Assembly: GCA_023846275.1 (NCBI GenBank) | Contig: CM043877.1 | Location: 14,615,107-14,679,106, forward strand | Source of the DNA: Vanilla planifolia | Lineage: Eukaryota > Streptophyta > Magnoliopsida > Asparagales > Orchidaceae | DNA: 64,000 bases | Direction: 5' to 3' | In this document: one piece after another, positions 46,451 through 58,900 of the stretch | Layout: every line of letters starts with the position of its first letter | Position numbering within the stretch: position 1 is the first letter of the stretch | The notes under the pieces: generated by a model | Seen by the model: the letters and a program-made list of their open reading frames with translations, nothing else | Database searches by the model: none | Told to the model about the DNA's origin: nothing | Position numbers and translations under genes: made by a program

Positions 46451-47924
46451 ATTTGTTTTTTAATTTTGACATGCCATGTGATGCACTCAAAATATTAGGT
46501 TTGTTAATAAGTCATATTATGACCTGATTTGATTTGAAATCTAACCTAAATAATCCACCTACATGGATTTTTTTCGAATTACTTAATTCAACTTGATTCA
46601 TTGCCCCACCCATTTATATTTGGTGGGCTAACTTTCAATTTAGGGCAACTTGACTTGACATTAATAATTATATAACTACTATTGAATATAGTTTGTTAAA
46701 CATCAGCTATATTTGTTTTGTCCTAATCATAAGTAATAAGAAAATAATTGAATTTTTGAACTACAATAAATTTAATATATATATATACTTATTATTTTTA
46801 ATTTGCTTTTTTATCTTAAAGTAAAGCCATATAATATCAATTGCAAGTTATAGATGGGATCTTGATCAAACTTGACCCAACCATATTTCTCATTCAATCC
46901 AAAAATAAATTAATCAAATTCTAGCCTTGAAGACACAAACTTGAACCTATTCCATTAAAAAGCTTATAAAATAATGTTTTTCTATCATGCCTAATCAACT
47001 CATAAATATATGGAAGTAAGAGTTGTAATAGTTTTTGCAACTTCTATTTTATAAGAATAATTATCATTTACATGGTGTTTGTTGTGTGGAGCCTAGCATC
47101 ACAAATTACAGTCATATCGATTAGTTTTATCTATAAAATGAATTAAGATGGCACTGTTCAAAATTTGATCTTTGGATCTTGGTCCTTCTTCAGATGTCTT
47201 GTATTTTAGCCAATTCTAGGTTATGTTCACTTTGGCATATTCATCTTTTCTCCCTCTTTAAATCCTATCTTTATTCTTGGACGAGTTGAATTCCAATTTT
47301 GAGCTATTACTAGAGAAACAATAATTTCTATTTTTCTTTAGTGTTTATTTGATCTCAATTCTGATTTCCTCCACCAAATGCTATATCAATTCTTTATAGA
47401 TTTATAATAGGGTCAATAATGTTATATTAAATTAAATATTGGTTTGTAAAGTTTAAATATATTATGTATTTAAGAGATGATGTTGAGTTGGATGAGTGAT
47501 TATATTTGAATGAATATGATTAGAAGTCAGTGCATAAGAGACAATGCTAATGTAGCATTGATTGGTGATGAGCTTAAGAGAGATTAGATATTGGAATTTT
47601 CTCCTGCAAACAAGAAAAACAAAACTTAAGATAGGAGACAATTTTAAATGACTTGACTTTCTTAAATATTAAGAAAGATTTGTTAAATCATAGGAGGATA
47701 AATGTTGTTGACCCTAATTAGTGGAATTAAGGTTTGTTATTATTATTGTTTTATTTGGACATGCGAAATAGGGTTCTGACATAATTATGAATATTGTTGT
47801 CTTACAACTTGGTTAGCAAATATATGGTTGTCAAAACATTCTCTTACAAGATGCATGGTAGTTATTTGTATATTAAATTATTTTGTTTGACCTGGCCTTA
47901 TGCATGTTACAAAATTTCACAGCA
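46451..47924. other. Unannotated AT-rich stretch
   Basis: Nothing recognisable; includes a short ATATATATA run near 46,780. Confidence 0.5.
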
Positions 47925-49850
47925 CCGTGATGCCCTTTCAGCCTTGGCTAGATAGCTCTAACATTGGTTTTGTTCAATTACCAACACTTAATTAGTTTAA
48001 CACATCCTTTTTTTTAGATTTTTTGGCCATGTTTCTTGTCATGTCCTATGGTCAACATTGATGTGAACTTTTAATATATGGACACTGAAGACTCGTTGCT
48101 TCCTCTTCCACTTTATTGGTTTTGCAGGTCAACTTGTATCCTACTGTTAAAGGGTTTACAGCTATAGGAACAGGAGGTGATGATTTTTTCATTACTATGA
48201 TAGTTGCTGTTGAATCTATTCTTCAAAAACCAATTCCAGATGCTTGTTATTGCAATACTCACACATAATTTTAGTCATTTCTATATGTAGTTCAATTGGC
48301 AAGCATTTAGAATTTATAAAATTTTATATTAGGTAAAATATCTATGTTATTTTCATAAACCTAGTAGAGACAAAATATTTTCTCTTGTTTTCAACATGAT
48401 AAGCTTGATTTATAGGTGGAGTATGTTAACAACATTAACAAATACACAGTATGCACCAAGATTTTATCATTATCATGGATTGAGAATTCAGCTATTGGAA
48501 GAACATGGTCTCTTTAATGGTAAAATCTCCCATTATATTAATACAAATTCTAGAGCCTAATTCTAATTCAATGCTAAGGTGTCCACGGTGGTTTGTTTAT
48601 CCTATTCAAATATTCTTAACCAGGAGGCCTCATTTTGATAAAACTTGAAAGTAGAAAGAAAACTAGAGGGCCAATAAATATTTATTTATTCTTTAATTCA
48701 CGCAATTTGATAGTATCTATTTTATGACTGTTTAATACCAAAATGGTGGCCAGAAGACATTTTCCACAATGTGAAAGCAGGCTCATAAACTTATACCCAA
48801 ATTCTACTAATTGTAGTTAATTAATTGGAGTAATGATTTGCTACTTTTCTCCTCTTAAATGCTAATACATTGAATTTATCTTTTAAATGAAATGTATCAC
48901 CTACTTATTTAGATTGGCATGTAGTTCGTATATTTTCTTATATATATGTTCTCAATTGGTTTAAAATGTTTAGTTTGCTATGACATGGGATTATGCATGG
49001 CAAGCCTGTCACATCTGAATTTAGAATGTACAAAAGAATGCCTTTTAAGTTGCTATACTAGGATTTTTTTGCATAAATTGTTCTATCATTAAATATTGTT
49101 TAAAAGGTTGAATTTAATCCTTTTCTATGTTGATGGAATTTGTTTTTCAACTTGGTTTAAATGCAGTATGGATCAAAGCCATAGTTCATCCTTGTCTAAT
49201 GTGCTACCATTTTAAGCCATGTTAGCTGGATAGCAAATGCTTATTGTGGCAATAACTTGCTTGTTAGAGAAAATTATCTTATTTGTTTTTTATTTGGAGT
49301 AAGTTGAATGCCTAGGTTGTGTTTTGGTTATCAAAATGCCTCAAAAATAAAGGTTTTTAATACTTATGCACATTTTGTACTTATGATGCATCAAACATAT
49401 TCAAGAAGACTTATTTTGTAGATCTTGATGAGATAATATGGTAAAGATTTTTAAAATTTTTAGAATAATTTTGAGTTTTACTTTCTCACATAATCTTACA
49501 GGTCCTTTTTTGAGTTATTAGTAATAATATTAATAAAAAGTAATATTTCTACCAAGTGTGGGTAAATGAATCTTTTCATATTATTATACTTTATTCACTA
49601 ATAGTTTTTTTATGGTCTATTATATTAAATATTTTCATATTACCTAAGTCAAATTTTATTATCTTCAAATGGTATTATATCTATTTTCTACCATGTTTAC
49701 AGATTCTAAACATATCCATTCCAACAACTCACCTCTCCATTCACAAACTTGTGCCACTTTTTTATATAGTTTTACTAGCCTTAGCTTTTTTTATTTATAA
49801 TAGTATTTTAAGAGGGCAAGTGATATTAAAATTGATGGAATACACTAAAT
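47925..49850. repeat. Segment E', inverted copy of 20,850-22,707
   Basis: Begins at ACAAAATTTCACAGC and runs into the gypsy 5' LTR. Homology is lost upstream of about 47,920, matching the copia junction at 22,708 on the other copy. Confidence 0.8.
48128..48241 (+). pseudogene. DUF493-like internal exon, inverted copy
   Basis: The same 38 codons as 22,378-22,491, phase 0, no stop, preceded by a good acceptor (CCACTTTATTGGTTTTGCAG). The product reads VNLYPTVKGFTAIGTGGDDF, then FITMIVAVESILQKPIPD. TVKGFTAIGTGGDDF is closer to what I recall of the family than the other copy (TFKGFTIIGTGDDDF). The donor is lost: GAG|GT in the left copy is GAT|GC here. So the two copies are decaying independently, one keeping better protein sequence and the other keeping the splice site. 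Confidence 0.65.
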
Positions 49851-49859
49851 TATACATTA

Positions 49860-50790
49860 TATTATGTATTTGTAAGTTAATGTTCAACTTAACTATGTTT
49901 ATTAACCTCATCTCATAGGTTAAGTATTGTATTTTATTATACTTGAGATCATGTCCACAAGTTCTCTTGTCTTATATAAAGGTATGTAAAAGTTGTTTTA
50001 TGTAACTTATTATGCGGTGAAAGCAATGTAATAGTTCCATCCTTTTAGTTGAGTATTTTGGTTCTTATGTGATCTACCAACAAATAACTTAATGCAAGAA
50101 ATTTTATATGCTGCTCATCAATGCAAAGGTTTATATCCATGCATTTCGATGATCTATGAGGTTTTGTATTTTGCCTTTCAAATGTTTTTTATTATGATAT
50201 CATACAAAGTTTTCATTTATTTCTTTCCTTTTTCATGTCATTGAATTGGAGTTGTGATTGTGTGCAGACTAATTTTATAGCTCTATTTCACACTTATGCT
50301 TTTAGGTATTCACCATTTAATCCTGGTCGTCAATCTAGAAAACAGCTGTATGGCAAGCATATGTGAAAATTTTCTTTTGGCTAGAAACTTGAGACCTCGT
50401 TGCTTAAGGCAAACCCTCAAATCCTGGGCAGTTGAGGATAAACCTTCAAGATCCAAGTGCTCGAGGACAAATACTCAAAAAACCCCCAACCATTTGAGTC
50501 AAGGCATTTGACTCCAAGTTGTTCTTGATTAACTCTATCAGGACTCTCTTTCAGACTCCTACACATTTTACTTGCAACTTGTAAACATTCATCGATGTGA
50601 CTTTTGGAGTTTACTTGCAATAGTAGTAACTCCCCCTTATCATAAATATCTCAGATAGTTAAACCACAATTAATGAAATAATGGTAATTCTCTTCATGTA
50701 CTCACATGTCCTAGGCGTTTAAGCCATGTTCAAAGTAATCTCTATAACTTTTCTCCTTTCTAATAGAAAACTGAAACATGTCCACTCGTT
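49860..50790. other. Insertion of unknown origin in the gypsy LTR
   Basis: Absent from the left copy: the sequence GGAATACACTA before it and ATAAGAATGA after it are nearly adjacent near 20,755-20,775. No TG...CA ends or clear target duplication found. The 71-codon frame at 50,296-50,511 has no known motif. Confidence 0.55.
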
Positions 50791-50974
50791 CTGTCAATTA
50801 TAAGAATGATCTTATGGCTTTAGTTTCATTTTGTTTTCTATCTTTCTTTAGTTGTCATCAAGTTGTGCTGATTCGATAAATGTTCGGAAGCTCATACTCT
50901 TGATGTTAACAAAAAATTTGAAATACCTCAACTTTTTCAGAACAGGTCCAAGTCCAATAGCAATGATTCGAAAA

Positions 50975-51063
50975 GCGGTGTGTACAAGGCCCGAGAACGA
51001 ATTCACCGCCGTATGGCTGACCGGTGATTACTAGCAATCCTACTTCATGTAGGCGAGTTGCAG
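50975..51063 (-). rRNA. rrn16: Plastid 16S rRNA fragment (nuclear plastid DNA)
   Basis: The plus strand reads GCGGTGTGTACAAGGCCCG, then AACGAATTCACCGCCGTATG, ATTACTAGC and AGGCGAGTTGCAG. This is the complement of the near-3' part of 16S rRNA (the universal 1390s region and just upstream). GAATTCACCGCCGTATGGCTGACCGG-type wording fits plastid rather than mitochondrial or bacterial forms. Only about 89 bp, with several substitutions and a 1-base deletion (CCCGAGAACG for CCCGGGAACG-type), so it is a non-functional relic. It lies in the 50,872-51,228 insertion. Confidence 0.85.
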
Positions 51064-51228
51064 TCATTCCTCTAGATTATTTCCCAAGAAAAAAAAGGAA
51101 AATAGTGGATTTGTGGAATTTCATCTTGTTCTGTCCGTGGCGACCCCGCCAAACCCAGAACAAGAATCTTTCTAGTGGAACAATCCCTGGAGAGATAGTT
51201 CTCTAATTGAACGAGCAATGAGAATGCG
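51064..51228. other. Further inserted sequence, possibly also plastid-derived
   Basis: More GC-balanced than the surroundings and absent from the left gypsy copy, like 50,872-50,974. The minus-strand frame 51,287-51,072 is open (71 codons) but I could not match it to a plastid gene. Origin from the same plastid-derived insertion is inference. Confidence 0.35.
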
Positions 51229-51531
51229 AAATCCGACTTATCCATATTTAATTGTGAGATTCTTTCAATTAATTTTCCCATTAACATTTTTTACTGTTGT
51301 TCATTAGAATAAGTAGATAAATTGAAATAGAAATTGAAGAAGGTAGAACTCTATTCTCTATGGACAAACCTCTTGATCCCCATGTCTAATAAGCAAAAAA
51401 AATCAATGCATCTCTACAACATCAATGATTTGAAGCCTTCAAACCCTCTCCTAATAATCCTCTCCATCTATTTCAACAATAAATAAAGTGCTTCACAAAG
51501 GTCCTCTATGCTCTTCCTACTTTGTTAATAT

Positions 51532-51788
51532 TTCAACAATAAATAAAGTGCTACGGGTCTTGAGGCCGTCCATTTCTCCCACATTCTTAGAGACGAGAAT
51601 GCGCCTGCTGATTGGGCCGCTCGGGCTGCTTGCCTTAAGGACTTCATCTGGGCACCTGGGGTTCCCATCCCTAAGCCCCTGCTTAAGCTTATGTTATCTG
51701 ACTTCACTTTCGATCCTCCTTGAGGATCCTTTTGTAACTCTGGCTTGGCCTTTTGATATAATAGATATTATATCCTCTTCAAAAAAAA
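51532..51788 (+). mobile_element. 5'-truncated LINE insertion with RNase H tail
   Basis: Plus-strand frame from about 51,556: GLEAVHFSHILRDENAPADW, then AARAACLKDFIWAPG and KPLLKLMLSDFTFDPP followed by a stop at 51,719. REANxPADWAAR is the end of the LINE RNase H domain, and KPLLKLMLSDF matches the LINE at 5,590. A 3' UTR with TTGATATAATAGATATTATA and an A-run (about 51,780) follows. The left gypsy copy lacks it. The 5' junction carries a duplicate of upstream target sequence (see findings). Confidence 0.8.
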
Positions 51789-52288
51789 CTAAATGTTGAT
51801 CTGGTCGCTCCACCAAATAAGCCAACACTAGGGCTCTTCCCCTTTTAGTCAAGAGGCTCTCGAGGCCACTTATGTCACACCTGAACCTCATCATCTCACC
51901 TCCACTTCCATGAGTCCTCCAATACATATCTACCAATAGCTTTGCCCTATTGGTACTTTGACATTGCATTACAATCTAATATCGCTTGCTTTCATTTAAT
52001 TGTCTCTTTTTACTCTCAACTTGGTCTCAAGACACTATAGCCTCTACCTCAAATCACCCTTTAAGGATACCCTTATCATCCTAATAAGGAATTTCACCTC
52101 CTATAGGAGTGCAAGTTCAATCCAAAGGCTTCTCGTGGGACATGAAGAAACTCAAAGGTATTATTATCTTTCCCCTAATGTAGTTGTTTCTCCCTCTTAT
52201 ATTGCCATTATGCAGTAATCAATGATGCATAAGTTTGAGATGGTAGTCTCAACACCTCACCTGTGCGTTAACTTCAACTCTCTGACAG

Positions 52289-52293
52289 GTGTC
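52289..52293. repeat. Target site duplication GTGTC (left)
   Basis: Pairs with 54,172-54,176; the uninterrupted left gypsy copy has one GTGTC (complement near 19,845). Confidence 0.9.
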
Positions 52294-54171
52294 TGAAGTG
52301 TTTTGTGCTAAAGAAATCCCACAAGAGGGGGGTGAATTGTGTATTTAAAAAATATTATAACTTTCGAAATTAAAACTTAAAAACCTTTAAGCAAGAGTAA
52401 AGAAAGTTGAACACACAAATTTTCAAGTGGTTCGACTCAAAACCGAGTCTACGTCCACCCCCAATCGGTGTTGGGAAAAATCCACTAAATGCACCGATTA
52501 CAAGTAAGGTTTTGCCTACGGTTCACCTCAAACCTACTTGGGATTTTTACTACGGCTAATCCCAAACCTACTTGAGTTTTTACCGGGATCAACTCAAACC
52601 CGCTTGAGTTTTTATCGGGCTCAACTCAAACCCGGGGCTTTAGCACTACTGTCGGGACGCCCTTGCCCCAAAACGAAAAATACAAAAAATTGGCAAATAA
52701 CTTAAGAGAAATAGGAGAAAAAGGAGGCACACACAATCGACAAATTAGAAGGATAGAAATTGAGAAATAATTGAAAAACCTCTAATTCCAATAGCCTTCT
52801 TGCCACTTTGCTTTTCGAGCTTGGATGCACCGTTTTTGCTTGAGTGCTAGAATTTTGAGATCTGAAATCTTTGGAAAATTTAGCAAATGTTCAACTGAAA
52901 AATACATCAATTTTTCATATTTATAGAGCTCAAATTTGAGCTCTAAAAACACTCCCAACGGCTCCAAAAATTAATTAGCTGTTTGGGCAACGGACGGAAA
53001 GCAGCCACCGTCCAATCCGGGCCCAAAAACGAACTACGCAGATTGATTTACGCATTTTACCATTCGGGGTTAATCCAGACCGTTGGATCCAGGCGGACAT
53101 GATCTGAGCCATTGGATCCCGCGCGCTGAACGAACGGCGCTGATTAATTTACGCATTTTACCGTTCGAATTTACTCTCACCCGTTGGATCTGGGCGGGCT
53201 TGATCTGCGCCTTTGGATCCTGCCGAAATTATAAGGTGGGATTTTTAGTCCCACACTGCATAATGGAATTCGGCGCACCGCTTTTATAAGGAATTTGCGC
53301 CGTTCAACCTTCGAGCCTTTGTGGAGCTGGCTCCTCCCTTCCTTGACCGGGATTTAATCACCTGGTTCGGGTTGACTTAGCCATGCACTGTTTATGGACC
53401 GTTGACCGTCGCTGCAGTTTCACCTCGCCGCGCTGCTCACGGCGGGCTCTGGGCAGGCGTGGCTTAGCCAGGCACTGTTGATTTGACCGTTGACCAGCAC
53501 TAGCCGAGCTCCTCTCGGCGGGCTTTGGGCGGGCTTGTCTTAGCCTTTTCGGGTCAACCAAATTTTTATATTTTAAATTAAATTTTTAATTTCTAAAAGA
53601 CCTGGACGGGCTATTTTCGCGCCGAGTCGACCCGCCCAATGCTACAGTGCATTTTCCCGAGACTTCGGCTGTTTTAAGGTATATTTGACGAATTTTTTAG
53701 CCAAAAATTTGAATATAAGTGTATAAAAATAATTTTATATTCTTATAGCATTATAAGTTAATTAAGTGGCTATGAAAAGAAATTCGTAAAAAACGATTCC
53801 AAAATAATATTAAAAAATCAAATACCCATGTCTATACATTTTGTCAAATATGCTTGGCCCAAAAATCAAAATTCATTATTAAATAATTTTATAATATTTT
53901 TAAATATTAATACTACTAGTGTGCCTCATAATCTCAAATTTTGGACATATCAAGTTCAAGAGAAATAAAAATAAATTCAATTATAAAAAATCTTGTGCAT
54001 GTCTCAAAATTCCTTGAAGTATGCCATGACCTCAAGGCCCTTAGAGACCACTATTTTAGACATCTAAAATACATGGCTTGATTTAATTAATTAGTAATAT
54101 TTTTACTTAAAATCAAGCCCAAATAAAATATACACATTTATGCTTGACTCATCAAACACAAGGGTGTAACA
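52294..54171 (-). mobile_element. Solo LTR, 1,878 bp
   Basis: Exactly flanked by GTGTC, with TG...CA ends (minus strand TGTTACACCC ... CACTTCA) and no internal domains. The low-coordinate end contains CACAAGAGGGGGGTGAATTG, whose complement is a sequence I associate with LTR ends of large plant copia (SIRE/Maximus-like) elements; that link is from memory. Inside are short tandem repeats: a ~34-bp unit with CTCAAACC(C/T)(A/G)CTTG at about 52,520-52,640, a ~118-bp repeat with CCGTTGGATC at 53,050-53,220, and a ~90-bp repeat with TTAGCCA(T/G)GCACTGTT at 53,370-53,550. No plausible ORF. Confidence 0.85.
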
Positions 54172-54176
54172 GTGTC
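54172..54176. repeat. Target site duplication GTGTC (right)
   Basis: Right partner of 52,289-52,293. Confidence 0.9.
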
Positions 54177-54511
54177 GTGCAAATACAAGAGAATTTTTTG
54201 CAATCTAGATGATAATACGTAAACATTATGAAGAGCTCTCTCAAGGGTGGACCCTTGACAATTTAACTTTTATACAAGGCCTCAGTGAACTTTATTTAGC
54301 CTTGTTTCACTTTGTCATTTGATCCATTTGGGACCTCTAAAAATGTAAATATCTTTTTGGGTATTGAGAAAGAAAAGGTGACCGCCCTAAATTCTTTGGC
54401 TAAGTACTTCGATATCTTTGCTTCGATGCCTTTTCATATGCCGACATTGACTGCTCAACCTTGAAACAATTCCTTAATGAAAGCTTGGAGCTCCCAATTA
54501 CATGGTAGAAA

Positions 54512-55150
54512 AAATGGGTAAAAAATTTTCAAATTTGGATAAGTTTTTTATTTTATTTATAAGGAATCGTAACTTATATCTATTTTATCATGAGTATGTT
54601 TTAGACAAGATGATTACATTTAATAGTTTCTTTGTTGGTATTATCTAAAATTACAATGACAAAAAGATAATGTAAGCCCTTGTGGATGAATAAAAGAATA
54701 TTCACATTCATGAATGAAAATTTTGAAGAAAGTTTTATCTTTTTTTGGAAGTATCTTAAGTGGTCTATCATATCAAAAGATTTTATTAACTTTATTACAT
54801 TTCCAAAAATTATAATGAAGTGTTAAGAATAATTTGAAAATTTTATTTTACATGAAATAATAATTATATTTTTTTATTGAAGTCTCTTATAATATTCTAT
54901 TGAAATGACCTTTTATTAATGAATAAAAGGTGATTTGTTTACAATTAAAACAACTCATGGCAATGTGTTGAGTGAAGCTTATTTGCTAAACTCTAAAAAA
55001 GTTCTTTGTGCTATCTTTTTATCCCCCTCTTTGTTATTATTTTCTTATACTTGTACTTGTATCTCAATACATATTAACATATATCACTTAATATTAAAGT
55101 TTTTTTCATTCTCTATCATTTGATATCATAACTCATAAAAAAATTAGAGA
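54512..55150 (+). repeat. Third copy of part of arm A
   Basis: Same orientation as 33,393-34,030, from GGTAAAAAATTTTCAAATTT to CATAACTCATAAAAAA. Includes the ~250-bp part that the left arm lacks, so that part is ancestral and was lost from the left arm. Confidence 0.85.
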
Positions 55151-55689
55151 ACTATGAATATTTCTTATCTTTTTGAGTTAAAGTGATGATGCTACTCATA
55201 TATGTTTATAAAGTAATGCGATGAGAAACATTTTGCACTAATCCATTAGCTATAAGCATTATTTATCCATTTCAATTTTTGAAGTCTTTAATCAACTAAG
55301 TGACAATTCCTTTGCAAATCACAAAACTCATTTGACACATGCTTATTTTTACAATAAAATGTGAATTGAATTTGATATGACTATAACTTTGCTGATAAGT
55401 TAAATAAAAAAGTGTTCTTGTAAACTATATATTAATTAGCAAAGTGAAAAATGTTTAAATTTTGTTGGTTTAAAAGGTGGAATTTGATACCCCCTTTATT
55501 TAGGGTTCAAAATTCAAATACTAAAGCAAAAAATAACTAAATTAAAACTAAAAAAACAAATAATAATAAGCTTATTATTTATATTTATATTAATGTAATA
55601 TAAATTAAGAATTAATATATTTAATTCTCCTTTTCTTTAAAGTGTAGATATTTAGCATTAGTTTGTCACAATTCTTTTTAGAAGGCATT

Positions 55690-55940
55690 TAGGCTTAGGA
55701 CATATCATCCAATTGGTGCTCAAAAAGAGTAAATTGGGTGCAAATATTTTGATTGATAACATTCTCTCTAATGAAGTGATAATTAACTTCAATGTCCTTA
55801 ATTTGCTCATGATAGATAAATTACTTGCAATGTGAATAGCAACTTGATTATCATAATACTTGGGCTATGGTTTTGAATTCTAAAAACCAAGTCCTTCAAT
55901 TAATTACTTAATTCAAAACATTTGACAAGTTGTGTGAGCT
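55690..55940 (-). pseudogene. Copia RNase H C-terminal remnant
   Basis: Minus strand: YYDNQVAIHIA (CDNQxAIxIA), then, after a frameshift, KDIEVNYHFIRENVINQNIC and a stretch ending HQLDDMS (KHIEIDxHFIREK... QLADxxTKAL). Clear copia order, no frame intact. No LTR could be assigned nearby. Confidence 0.65.
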
Positions 55941-55949
55941 ATGGCTTAA

Positions 55950-58900
55950 TGTTTAATATTAATATTGGATTAAGCTATTGTGGTTTGTTTCTTGTTTCTC
56001 TAAGTGATCCGATTACCTTCCAACAAGGTACAATAGCTTGAAGTTGATTTCTGCATGCTGCACATATCAATGAAGTCGTAGGTGGCTGCTAACAAATCTG
56101 ATGGTTTCTTTTTATAGACAGATTCTTCCACTTGCTAGTCATTCTAGCTCTTAAAAGAAGCTTATGGAGTGTGCTAATTATTATGTCAATCAATAGATTT
56201 TCTTGAATGCATGAATACTATTTTGAATTCTACATTGGCATTTAATGAGGTGATGTGTATGAATGCATGGGCCTAAAGAGAGCATTAAGAAGTAAACCAG
56301 GGGTTTTGGAAGTGATGGTCAATTTGAGACCTTTGATACCCAGATGGTAAAGTCCCAAGTAAGGCATTATGCATCTATTGTGAGTCGATCATGACACTTT
56401 CGACAAACCTACTTGCTTTACAAAGTTTGAGACAGATATTATCAACATTGTGAAATCAAACCCACAAGTTAATATATTACAAGTGGGGAAAAAATAGTGA
56501 ACTATAGGAAAAGCCGACTTCAGGTATTGAAAGCTTATTATCCTGAAGTCCTAGCAAGCCATTATTGTTGAGATCATGCATTATTCCAGGACACCTTTAG
56601 TTGTTTCTACCATCAATGCGAACAATGACCCCCTATGTTCGTTAATTCATTTGGTCTAACTTTGCCCTTATTCCCATGGGCCACCACTTGGTTATTATTA
56701 GGGAGATTTCAGTTGCATTATGTTCCAATCTAAGCATTTTGTTGGAAGGGTATTCTTCTAGCTTCATCTCCTCTTCAAACTTTAATAAAGGTAATTATTT
56801 TAATATTACGTTTTTAGATTTTTTTTTGTGACAATATATTATTTTTTACCTAACAAAATTGAAATGCATTTACATTAATAAACAAAGTTTTGAAGAGATT
56901 GTTCAATTAAACTATAAAAAACAAATTAAATACCTATATAAATCAAAATATAAATGAATTCTTATTCTAATAACACAAAGTTTTTGCACGCCAATGGTAA
57001 GTTAGAATCACCACCCAATAATGTTTGCTGATTTTGTTTCTAAATTCCTATGCATCATTGACAAGATAGATTAGACTTAATAGACATGTAATGTATTTTA
57101 CACATATATCCTTCAACATTAAAATAAGTTTGCATTGCTAGCCTCATTCTTAACTATATGCTTCATAAAACAAATTAAGGACTCAATCACATGATTAGTA
57201 CTAATTGAGTTTTTTATTTTAATATATCTTTGCTAGCAAACATAGTTGATATCTTTTTTAAACTCTATTAAAATTCACTATCACATAACAATCAAACAAG
57301 TATGACATATAACAAATTTTTTAGATGAATATTTATGAATTATTTTGTTCATCTCCATACATCTATTCTAATGAGCAATTATTTTGATGATAATGATGTC
57401 CTTTGTTAATTTTATACATGTGTCACTATCATTTAAGCCTAATATTCATTCTTATTATTTTTTTCTTTTTCTTATCAACATTTATTAAGAAATTATTTTA
57501 TTTTTTTTGTCATTGTTTATCCATAGAATATTTTTATTTTTTTACTTTACATTTCATAAACTTGATTTTTCTTGTTATTTTTTGTTTTGGGTTATTTTGG
57601 GGATAATATGTCATGCAGATCTCTCTTTAAATTAAAGTTAATTTTTTTAAAAATATTTGTATAGTATGTTTAATTTGTTGATAAATTTTCTAAGTCTATC
57701 CTATTTTTTTCTTTTGTACCTATGATGACTATTTTTATAGATTTATTACAAGCTAGAACAAAGTCTTATTTTTATCATGTTTAATCTCTTTATAAAATAT
57801 TTTTTTCTCTTTCATATATCTTATGAATTGACTTTTTTTACTTATCTTATTTTTTTCTTTTAAAAATTATTATAAATATTTATTTTTTAGAATCTCCCTT
57901 TAATTTTTGGATCATGTTGTCTCTCAACGCCAACAAACTTTTCCCCTCCCAATCCCAAATCAAATTTGATATATTTTGTCCTCCGTCATGCCAACGATTC
58001 CACTTGCTTCAGTCGACTATCATGAGGAGTATGATGAACCACTCATTGCTCCCAATCCTGACCACTTCTTAAGATTTACTTATTTATGAGCTTTTCATAA
58101 TTGTCATTATTTCATAAATTTTATTATCAATTTGTATTAAGATATTATTTATATATAGAAATTCACTTCTTTAAGTTTTTTAAAACTCATTTTCTTTCAT
58201 ATATTATAACTCATACTATAAATATATAGAGAGAGAAAGACCAAAATATTATGTGAATTGTTAATTATATTATGGAGAGACATATGATGAAAATTTTTAT
58301 ATCATGTATATTTTGATACTATACTTGATATATTTATATTTAGATATTTTAGTGAAATGTATTTTATATGTATATGATAGTTGATGTTTTATTTTAATAA
58401 AACAATTGAGTTAAATATGAGAAATAGTTTATGAAATTAAGTTTAATCATTATCCTCACCTAATGACGTCTAAAAATTATGAAATAGTTTTCTTGGACTT
58501 ATCTTGATAATTTCTATCAAAATACATAATTATTTAAAATTTCAAAACACTTTCCAATGTAAAAACGCTTCGTGATGTTCACATTTAAATATTATTGTAC
58601 TCACCCAAATGTGTAATTTAACAATCCAATGCCATACTAATATTTATATTATATTAAATATATAAGTCAATAACATTTCTTGTTTGCTAATTATATTTAA
58701 AACTGTTTTATAACTTGGGTCTTATATATATAACTTTAATAAAAAAAATTAAAATTTCTAAATAATTATATTTGTACTTTTGAAAACTTTTAAATCATGT
58801 AATTGATTTAAAAATAAACTATTTATGTAATAATTATTAATTAATTAATTTAGATGTATGATATTACATAGATCATTCATTGTTTGTAAGGTAACAAAAA

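Larger units (their letters stand above)
49790..54505 (+). mobile_element. 5' part of a Tat/Ogre-like gypsy element (second copy)
   Basis: Plus-strand copy of the LTR-gag-protease part of 19,525-20,850. The LTR is split by about 0.93 kb of unknown sequence (about 49,860-50,790) and by a plastid-containing insertion (50,872-51,228). Gag/protease is split by a LINE fragment (51,532-51,788) and a solo LTR (52,294-54,171). The protease end around 52,150-52,293 reads FEMVVSTPHLCVNFNS. The element ends at about 54,505, where a copy of arm A begins, so RT, RNase H and integrase are absent. Confidence 0.7.

Noticed and set aside
49556..49918. 120-codon Ile/Leu-rich plus-strand frame resembling a membrane protein
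   Set aside because: Spans the E'/gypsy LTR boundary and the start of an unrelated insertion; the inverted copy has stops. AT-rich chance frame.
51072..51287. 71-codon minus-strand frame as a plastid gene
   Set aside because: Could not be matched to any plastid protein and partly overlaps gypsy LTR sequence.
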